NCBI GenBank assembly: GCA_019454045.1
Contig: SKCR01032775.1
Coordinates: 558,001-622,000 of the forward strand
DNA: 64,000 nucleotides
Direction: 5' to 3'
DNA from: Zanthoxylum bungeanum
Lineage: Eukaryota > Streptophyta > Magnoliopsida > Sapindales > Rutaceae
A program made the position numbers and the translations under genes. Below are positions 56,046-64,000 of the stretch, piece after piece. Each line of letters begins with the position of its first letter. Positions within the stretch are counted from its first letter, which is position 1. The notes beneath the pieces were generated by a model, which had not been told where the DNA came from, made no database searches, and worked only from the letters and a program-made list of their open reading frames with translations.

Positions 56046-57593
56046 TTTGAGTAGTAGTTTTGGGGATGAATCCCAGGGTCGAGGCCCACATCGTCAGAGT
56101 GTTGGAATGAATCACGGGGTTGAGGCCCATGTCAGCAATTTCAGAAATGAGTCACAGGGGCGAGGCCCATATCAGTATCAGTCTGGGGCGAGGCCCATGT
56201 CAGTATCAGTCTTGGGGCGAGGCCCGTAGTCTGGGGGGCGAGGCCCATGTCAGTCAGTAGCAGTTGGGGCTGAGGCCCACTTCAGCAATCAGTTTTGGGG
56301 ATGAGTCCCAGGGTCGAGGCCCACGTCAAACGCAGCAGGGAATGAATCCCAGGGTCGAGGCCCACATCAACAGAATTTTTGAATGAATCCAGGGAATGAA
56401 TCCCAGGGTCGAGGCCCACATCACAGAATTTTTGAATGAATCCAGGGAATGAATCCCAGGGTCGAGGCCACATCAACAGAATTTTTGAATGAATCCAGGG
56501 AATGAATCCCAGGGTCGAGGCCCACATCAGCAGAATTTTGGAATGAATCCAGGGAATGAATCCCAGGGTCGAGGCCCACATCAGCAGAATTTTGGAATGA
56601 ATCCGAGGGTCGAGGCCCACATCAGCATCAATCTGGGGGCGAGGCCCATGACAGTAGCAGTTGGGGCCGAGGCCCACTTCAGCAATCAGTTTTGGGGATG
56701 AGTCCCAAGGGTCGAGGCCCACATCAGCATCAATCTGGGGGCGAGGCCCATGTCAGTAGCAGTTGGGGCTGAGGCCCACTTCAACATCAGTTTTGGGGAT
56801 GAGTCCCAGGGTCGAGGCCCACATCAAACACAGTTTGGGAATGAGTCCCAGGGTCGAGGCCCACATTACATCAGTATCAGCATTGCCGGGTATGGCATTC
56901 TGGGGTCGAGGCCCATATTACATCAGATCAATTCTGCCAAGAATGGCACTCCGAGAATGGAGATATAGTCCGGGAATGGGCAGTTCAAGAATGAACAAGT
57001 CGGAAATGACACTCCGAGAATGGAGATATGGTCCGAGAATGGACAGTTCAAGAATGAACAAGCCGGGAATGGCACTCCAAGAATGAAAGCATAGTTCGAG
57101 AATGAACACCTCACAGTAAAGGTTCGGGAATGGACCAACTCACAGAATAGTTCGAGAATGAACACCTCACAGTAACGGTTCAGGAAGAAAGCCTGCGTCC
57201 AGCTCAGTACGGGAATAAAGCCCACATTCAGTAATAGTTCAGGAAGAAAGCCTACAAGCTCAAGAGGAAGAAAGCCTCATATCAGTATAGTTTGAGAACA
57301 AAGCTCAAGGGGAAGAAAGCCTCATGTCAACAATTCAGGGAACAAGACCCTCAGCTCACAATGGGAACAAGACCCACGGGAACAAAACCCAACACTCAAC
57401 AATTCAGGGAACAAGACCCTCAGCTCAAAATGGGAACAAGACCCTCAGCTCACTTCGGGAATGAACCAGGGGTCGCATCATGTCAGCTTGGGGGCGAAGC
57501 CCATATCGGTTGAGGAGCGAGGCTCCACATCTCATCATGTCAGCTTGGGGGCGAAGCCCATATCGGCTGAGGAGCGAAGCTCCACATCATCAT
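56046..57593 (+). repeat. Irregular tandem repeats with GGAATGAATCCCAGGGTCGA and related units
   Basis: Built from diverged units containing (C/G)CCAGGGTCGAGGCCCACAT up to about 56930, then GAATGGACAGTT/GAATGAACA-type units to 57170, then GGAACAAGACCC-type units to 57470 and GGGGCGAAGCCCATATCGG-type units. Frames of up to 146 codons on both strands follow from the repeats and are not called genes. Confidence 0.85.
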
Positions 57594-58130
57594 TTTCGGG
57601 ATGCGTCCCAGGGTCGAGGCCCACATTTTGTCAGCGGTATTGGGATGCGTCCCAGGGTCGAGGCCCCCGTTGTCGGTTGCAGCTATTGGGATGCGTCCCA
57701 GGATCGAGGTCCACTGCATCATCATTTTCGGGATGCGTCCCAGGGTCGAGGCCCACATTTTGTCAGCGGTATTGGGATGCGTCCCAGGGTCGAGACCCCC
57801 GTTGTCGGTTGCAGCTATTGGGATGCGTCCCAGGATCGAGGTCCACTGCATCATCATTTTCGGGATGCGTCCCAGGGTCGAGGCCCACATTTTGTCAGCG
57901 GTATTGGGATGCGTCCCAGGGTCGAGGCCCCCGTTGTCGGTTGCAGCTATTGGGATGCGTCCCAGGATCGAGGTCCACTGTATCATCATTTTCGGGATGC
58001 GTCCCAGGGTCGAGGCCCACTTTTTGTCAGCGGTATTGGGATGCGTCCCAGGGTCGAGGCCCCCGTTGTCGGTTGCAGCTATTGGGATGCGTCCCAGGTT
58101 TGAGGCCCACATCATCAGCAGCATCGAGAT
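57594..58130 (+). repeat. Higher-order tandem array: 132-bp unit made of three 44-bp monomers
   Basis: TTTCGGG recurs at 57594, 57726, 57858 and 57990, an exact 132-bp period with about four units. Each unit has three monomers starting GGGATGCGTCCCAGG(G/A)TCGA. 44 is not divisible by 3 but 132 is, so all three forward frames and one reverse frame stay open (193-241 codons) with a periodic peptide. This explains the long overlapping frames without any gene. Confidence 0.9.
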
Positions 58131-58257
58131 GCATCTCAGGATCGAGGTCCACTGCAGTATCAGCTCAGCTCGAGACAGCTAGCTAGCCAGGTAAGTAAAA
58201 TGCATTGCATAACTTTGATAGGATTGTCACTGTTGCACATTACACAAGTCCCATCAA

Positions 58258-58269
58258 AGTGGGGGCGAC
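58258..58269 (+). other. Polypurine tract of the LARD-like element
   Basis: AGTGGGGGCGAC directly before the TG of the 3' LTR at 58270. Confidence 0.8.
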
Positions 58270-58429
58270 TGTAGGCACTGCATTTTTACGCATAAGTCCC
58301 TATGATGAGTCTCATTTTGGAGACACTACCTTTTAAGTCACGAAGGTCACGGGAAACGGACATCGGAAGGGGAAATTCAGAATAAACAAGGTTCACTGTT
58401 TTCGTTGGTGCTGCGTTCGTGTTTACGTT
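58270..58429 (+). repeat. Truncated 3' LTR of the LARD-like element
   Basis: Matches the first 160 bp or so of 52466-54864 almost exactly (one inserted C near 58414), then is interrupted at 58430. The remainder should lie to the right of the window. Confidence 0.9.
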
Positions 58430-59009
58430 TGTATGGGCCAAATTTGGTCCAAGGGTAAAACTGTCTTTCACCTTAAGCCCATCAGCATGTTAGGCCCGAA
58501 AACAAGGACCAAAGCCCAAAGAATTATGTATTATTTGATTAAAATTAAAATCATAAACTAAACCCCACCACTCCACTTAACCTAATTCTAGCACTAAACC
58601 CCACCACTCCACTTAACCTAATTCTAGCACTAATCCTCACTTACTCCAAAACCATTACCAAATACACCAACATTAGATCATGTTTTATCTATAAATATGA
58701 AAGGAATACGGGAAGAATTCATTCAAGTCTCATTTCTCTCACCCTAATACTTCATGCTCTCAATCCTTAATCCCCTCATATATTACACGGCTCTCACGGC
58801 CAAACAAAGGAAGTAGAGGTAATATTCAACCCTGCTTTCCCATTTTACAAATTTATTTCGTGTCACTGACTTGGGCGTCGGAGTGTACCCGGTATCCACC
58901 ACACCGGTGGTAGCCTACTCTCGCCCACTCTACTTTGTTTTTTGCAGGATTGCTAGTGCCCAACTTACAAATTCTGATTGGGGACCCTTGGCGAATTCCG
59001 GAGTCCACA
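58430..59009 (+). repeat. 5' LTR (580 bp) of a nested gypsy-type element
   Basis: Starts TGTATGGGCC and ends GAGTCCACA, followed by ATTTGGCGCCCACCGTGGGG, a primer-site region common in plant Ty3/gypsy elements. TATA box TATAAAT at 58690-58696. ACGTT (58425-58429) should be its target duplication. A 36-bp tandem duplication (AAACCCCACCACTCCACTT...) lies at about 58559-58630. Confidence 0.8.
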
Positions 59010-61080
59010 ATTTGGCGCCCACCGTGGGGCCCTAGCGATTCATAGCATGCAAAGACCCATCAATCTACGATCATTACAAACATAATTATCCATTGCTTCG
59101 AGCAAACACACATACATCAGACCATGTGGTGACATAATTAGTCGCTCTACAACAACGGTTACGATCGATGGAAGAGGAACAAGGGCCATGCAAAACACCA
59201 GTTCTAATCTCCAAAAGTTATTGGAGCACAATTCTTTAACAAATCAGGTGGAGTATAGACTCATACGACACATGTGATTCCACTAGTCCTTTGATCCATG
59301 GGATAATGAAATTAAGACTGACTTGGACCTTCATCGGGTCACCAATCGACTGTAGACTCAACTTGGTTTCTATTCAGGACAAGTTGGATACATGAGGGCG
59401 TGACCTTCGTTTGGGCCAATCGAAACGAAGACTTCGCAGCGCTCGTTTTATGCCAGTCGACTACATCATTGTCTTCTACTGATCCACCCTCATTGGACCA
59501 CGTGATTATTCTGTCAGAAGAAGACCAATAATAGATCCAATGAAATCAGATCCCAGCTGACTCGACGGCTCACATCCAGATCAGCGAAATGACACCACAA
59601 TGTTTGGACTTTCTACAACTAATGATGTCGGCTGGATGTCACAAGATTTATTGGTGCCTGGTCGACTAAACATGTTCCGCAAGTGTAAAAATAATCATGG
59701 ATTAAGCAGGTAATTTTTGGACCCCTAAAATGATTCTTGATATCATTCCATGGGTGAATCCAAATAACAGGATTGATCCGACACTCTTGCATATCAAGTT
59801 TCGGGCGACCACACTTGCCTGAAGCCCATCGACACAAAAGCTAAAATGCATGGCCCCAAGAGGATTGCAGACTATCCAAAGCTCAAAATACCCTTCAATC
59901 CCCATCAAGCTCCATGTGAATGTTGAAGGAAATTCACTCGACAAAATGAACCTCAAAAGTAAACCAAAGTTGAGATAAAATGAGACCAATTGCCATCATG
60001 ATGAAAGCTCTGTGCACAGCTAACACAGAAAATCGTGTGGGAACCTGCTAAAATAATATATACGAAAGGCTCATCCACTTCATTCTCATTTGCATCATCG
60101 TCTCTTACATATCACCTCTCTCTCATTCTCCTTCAGATTTGGCTCGGTTTCACAGATTCAAGCGGCCTTCACACGTATGATGGGCTGAGGGACACAATTT
60201 ATTCACTTGCTTTGGTATCCCTTCTTTGCAACAGTCGATGTGGGATTTCTAGACAAAGGTTTTTGGTGCTTTGATCCACAGATTTGTCGACTGGCCCCAA
60301 TAAGAGTCGTGGGAAATGGTTTTCCTTTTGATGCTTGCTACTTCCCCTCTAATATTAGCGATGTGGGACGATTAAACTGAATTTGGTGTTAAGCTGGTGA
60401 CTTTTCTTTCGGAGCATGGGCTAGCCTTGACCTACCGTTTGGGCCATCTGTGTGGGCTTTAGACTACTCTTAAACTTTGGCCTTGGTGTATCTGCCCAGT
60501 CGTGATTAATCTGACAAACCGAAAGTATGTTTTATTGATGAATCCTTCACCAGTTGATGACACCTCTTCGAAGTTATGTTCTTTTGGGCCTTTGTGCTTG
60601 CCCTTTTGGATGGGTCTTTTTCTCGTGCCCATGTATGGTCGTCGAGTGCACAAATGATATGATCCCCAAACTGAAGTTTGAAAGATCATCAAACGACAAG
60701 TGCAAAGAAAGTAATGTACCTCTTTATTACATCATTCACCAAGCTTAATGACAAACCACCTCACATGCATGAATATCATGCGACTGTAGAAAGTGCAAGT
60801 TAACTACCCATATGCCACATTGAGAAACTCAAGCTACACCCCTTCATGAAGAATGAAACGAACCATTCATGGCCCAGCCAACATGCACTTTAGCGTATTC
60901 ATACAGGCACAACACATGTTAGCTCGCATAGCTTGCATGTCTCAATTTTCGGATGATTGGCTCGCATTGCTTATATGGTTCATGAACCGATCCTACGTGA
61001 AAAAGAAAAACTTGAAAGATGAAGCTATCATCCACTCACAACTGAACCTCTCTTTTGTAGCATTAATATAAAGCTAAAAC
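59010..61080 (+). other. Interior of the nested gypsy-type element, no recognisable gag
   Basis: Follows the primer site. Frames of 60-95 codons occur on both strands but none carries a zinc knuckle, protease or RT signature I can recognise. Likely a decayed or non-autonomous interior. Confidence 0.55.
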
Positions 61081-63074
61081 AACAAAACTGCTTGATTGTC
61101 ATATTATCCATACGACAAGGTGAGTGGCTATCAACTCCAGGCTACATGGAAAATTCCAATCTCTTCCAGACTTCTTGGAATGGTTGTCAACTCCTCCAGA
61201 CTAAATCAAAGGTTAGTTATCATCTCCATGCTACATTGATTTAATATTGCCAACTCCATACTACATATGGAATCTTTTATCATGCCTAGTAGTATGAAAA
61301 ACTCTCTTGGATCTCCTTTAAGTCCAATCGACCAACCTGAAATAGATTATGTAGTATGGAAATTATATATGACTCTCATCAAAGTTCATTCTATTGTAGT
61401 ATCATTGACCTTAGTCATGTATTGTATAATTAGTAATGACCTTGGTAGACATCCATATCTTCCATACTACATATGAAGATAATCATCTCCGCATTACATA
61501 TGGAGATTATCATCCACTCTAGACTACATGAATGGATTTCCATGAACTCTAGAAAGTATTGGAAAAGCCCCGTGAACATTCATCAGGTTCATTCGACCCT
61601 AGTCTCCTGACCATCATCAGGTCAGGTAGAATGAAAATTTTCTTGGACCTCTTTTGGTCCAATCGACCAAACTTTATCAAGTTAGGTAGTATGAAGATTC
61701 TCTTGGACCTTCATTAGGTTCATTCGACAGTCGTATCATAGAAGTGTAAAATGTGATGAACTTGATAGATATTCTTCAAGCTCATTCTACCATTGTCACA
61801 TGGACCTTCTTCAAGTCTAGGATAATGAGTAATGACTTTCTTGGACTTCCATCAAGTCCATTCGACAAGTCCAGTCGACAGTAGTCTCATAGAAGAATGA
61901 GAAGTGATGACTTGCATCAAGTTCACTCCATTGTAGTATCATGGACCTTCTTCAGGTCTAGTATAGTGAGGAATGACTTTCTTGGACTTCCATCAAGTCC
62001 ATTCGACAAGTCCAGTCGACAGTAGTCTCATAGAAGAATGAGAAGTGATGACTTGCATCAAGTTCACTCCATTGTAGTATCATGGACCTTCTTCAGGTCT
62101 AGTATAGTGAGAAATGACTTCCTTGGACTTCCATCAAGTCCATTCGACATGTCCATTCAACCGTAGTCTCGTAGAATGGAGGTGACATTGATGGCTTTAA
62201 TCAACTTTATCTAGTATAGTCTAATGGACCTCTATCAGGTGCATTCGACAAAATTCATTCGACAGTAGTATCATAGAAGTGTGAAATGTGATGAACTTGA
62301 TAGATATTCTCCAAGTTCATTCTACCATAATCTCATGGACCTTTATCAGGTCTAGGAGAGTGAGTGATGAATTCTTTGGACTTTCATAAAGTCCATTCGA
62401 CCGTAGTCTCATAAATCCTCATTAAGAGAATAAGTAATTTCATTCTTTGGACTTTTATCAAGTCCATTCGACAGTAGTCTCGTGACCTTCATCAGGTCTT
62501 GAAGTATGAAGATAATCATTAGGTTCATCCAATTGTACCTTATAGACCTTCATCAGGTCCGTTTGATAGTCCATTCGACAGTAGTATCTGGGCCTTCTTC
62601 AGAACTAGTAGTATGAGAAGGAAAGTCTCTCATAGACCTTCTTCAGGTCTAGTAGAGTAAAGATCCTCATTGTCTCATATTAGATCATGTAGAATGAAGA
62701 ATGAAGACCCATGTGGATCTTCATCATATATAATATGTGTAGACTCCCATGTACCTACTTTAGGTATAGTGGAGTGTGTAGACTTTCTTGGACCTTCATC
62801 GGGTAATGTAAACTTTGATGTACTTTTTCAAGTGTTGTAGAATGAAATCTTTTTAGACTTTCATCAGATCTATTATTTGTAGACTCCCTTATACCTTTAT
62901 CAATATGTATGGTCGTCTTGATACATAAGACAATGGAACATCCTCCATATGGAACAATGCCCATTTTACTCATGAATAGTCAAATAGAAGACCTGGCCTT
63001 CATTTGGTCAGAATATATTATAAATTCCCCTGGTCATTTGACCAGTAGTATGGGGATTATCCTGACCTTCATCT
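61081..63074 (+). repeat. Irregular degenerate repeats, including 141-bp tandem units
   Basis: Diverged repeats of TTGGACTTCCATCAAGTCCA, ATTCGACAGTAGTCTCATAG and GGACCTTCTTCAGGTCTAG. TTGGACTT recurs at 61841, 61982 and 62123, a 141-bp period over about 2.3 units. Upstream and downstream the same motifs are scattered at irregular spacing. No coding sense. Confidence 0.8.
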
Positions 63075-64000
63075 GGTTCAGTCGACCAGGGACATTCCCC
63101 TGGACTCATGTCGAGTCAAGTAAACTCCTGAACCACCGTTTGGTTCAGTCGACAAGGGACATTCCCCTGGACTCATGACGAGTCAAGTAAACTCCTGAAC
63201 CACCGTTTGGTTCAATCGACAAGGGACATTCCCCTGGACTCATGTCGAGTCAAGTAAACTCCTGAACCACCGTTTGGTTCAGTCGACAAGGGACATTCCC
63301 CTGGACTCATGTCGAGTCAAGTAAACTCCTGAACCACCGTTTGGTTCAGTCGACAAGGGACATTCCCCTGGACTCATGTCGAGTCAAGTAAACTCCTGAA
63401 CCACCGTTTGGTTCAGTCGACCAGGGACATTCCCCTGGACTCATGTCGAGTCAAGTAAACTCCTGAACCACCGTTTGGTTCAGTCGACAAGGGACATTCC
63501 CCTGGACTCATGACGAGTCAAGTAAACTCCTGAACCACCGTTTGGTTCAGTCGACAAGGGACATTCCCCTGGACTCATGTCGAGTCAAGTAAACTCCTGA
63601 ACCACCGTTTGGTTCAGTCGACAAGGGACATTCCCCTGGACTCATGACGAGTCAAGTAAACTCCTGAACCACCGTTTGGTTCAGTCGACAAGGGACATTC
63701 CCCTGGACTCATGTCGAGTCAAGTAAACTCCTGAACCACCGTTTGGTTCAGTCGACAAGGGACATTCCCCTGGACTCATGACGAGTCAAGTAAACTCCTG
63801 AACCACCGTTTGGTTCAGTCGACAAGGGACATTCCCCTGGACTCATGACGAGTCAAGTAAACTCCTGAACCACCGTTTGGTTCAGTCGACAAGGGACATT
63901 CCCCTGGACTCATGTCGAGTCAAGTAAACTCCTGAACCACCGTTTGGTTCAGTCGACAAGGGACATTCCCCTGGACTCATGTCGAGTCAAGTAAACTCCT
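63075..64000 (+). repeat. 67-bp satellite-like tandem array running out of the window
   Basis: About 14 near-identical units, period exactly 67 bp (TAAACTCCTG at 63121, 63188 and so on), each with TTCAGTCGAC(A/C)AGGGACATT and GGACTCATG(T/A)CGAGTCAAG. One position is T or A in different units, in the order T A T T T T A T A T A A T T, hinting at two-unit duplications. The motifs GTCGAC and CATTCGAC link it to the degenerate repeats on its left. Confidence 0.95.

Larger units (their letters stand above)
52466..58429 (+). mobile_element. Non-autonomous (LARD-like) LTR retrotransposon
   Basis: The 5' LTR is 52466-54864 (TGTAGGCAC...GTCTACA). The 3' LTR starts at 58270 with the same opening about 160 bp and is then cut at 58430 by another element. 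GTGGGGGCGAC directly before 58270 is the polypurine tract, so the element reads rightward. The interior (54865-58269) begins GTCTGGCGACTCCACTGGGA and has no gag or pol; most of it is tandem repeat. It must use proteins of another element. Confidence 0.88.

Noticed and set aside
56282..56722. 146-codon ORF on the minus strand
   Set aside because: Periodic peptide from GGAATGAATCC-type tandem repeats; no domain.
57461..58186. Overlapping forward and reverse ORFs of 190-241 codons
   Set aside because: They are translations of a 132-bp repeat whose length is a multiple of three. All frames are equally open and the peptides are pure repeats.

Overview
This is nuclear DNA from a flowering plant, most likely a eudicot. 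The evidence is a BKI1-type brassinosteroid regulator, a plant malectin-like/LRR gene with one exon per repeat, Ty1/copia retrotransposons primed by initiator tRNA-Met, an Athila/Tat-like Ty3/gypsy remnant, plant Helitrons and a tRNA-derived SINE family. The background is AT-rich. I cannot name the species.

Only three host genes look intact. BKI1 (8997-9941, +) encodes an inhibitor of the brassinosteroid receptor BRI1. A second protein with an ADELF..G.LLP motif (32081-32884, +) looks like a relative of the same membrane-associated kinase-regulator group. A nine-exon gene on the minus strand (40684-35637) encodes a 514-residue secreted malectin-like plus LRR protein with no kinase. The two regulators and the receptor-like protein all fit cell-surface receptor-kinase signalling. 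No operon-like organisation is expected or seen.

From 1 to about 43 kb the spaces between genes are a mosaic of small transposons. There are 15 copies of one tRNA-derived SINE, several with 10-20 bp target duplications. There are also three Helitrons with multiplied terminal hairpins, four hAT-like miniature elements, two Mutator-like MITEs (one an almost perfect palindrome) and a human-type telomere tract. Larger insertions here are a young complete copia element (1476-6988; LTRs differ at 5 of 376 positions; TSD AAACA), an old gag-only copia element (11463-16581; TSD AAAAG) and a solo LTR with a 14-copy 31-bp array (28630-29724; TSD AAATT).

From about 43.5 kb to the end the window is a retrotransposon nest. 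A 2.5-kb LTR-like insertion (TSD ATACC) sits in an older LTR. Next comes a decayed Athila-like element that lost reverse transcriptase, RNase H and the integrase core, but keeps an undamaged 182-codon accessory ORF. A short LONELY GUY-like (cytokinin-activating enzyme) N-terminus follows and is cut by a non-autonomous LTR element whose interior is mostly tandem repeats (132-bp unit = 3 x 44 bp). The 3' LTR of that element is cut by yet another LTR element (58430 onward), whose interior turns into a 67-bp satellite-like array that leaves the window.

The strongest leads for something undescribed are the intact accessory ORF beside the LOG fragment, the multi-hairpin Helitron ends, and the arrays of palindromic or ACGT-core motifs carried inside retrotransposon control regions.
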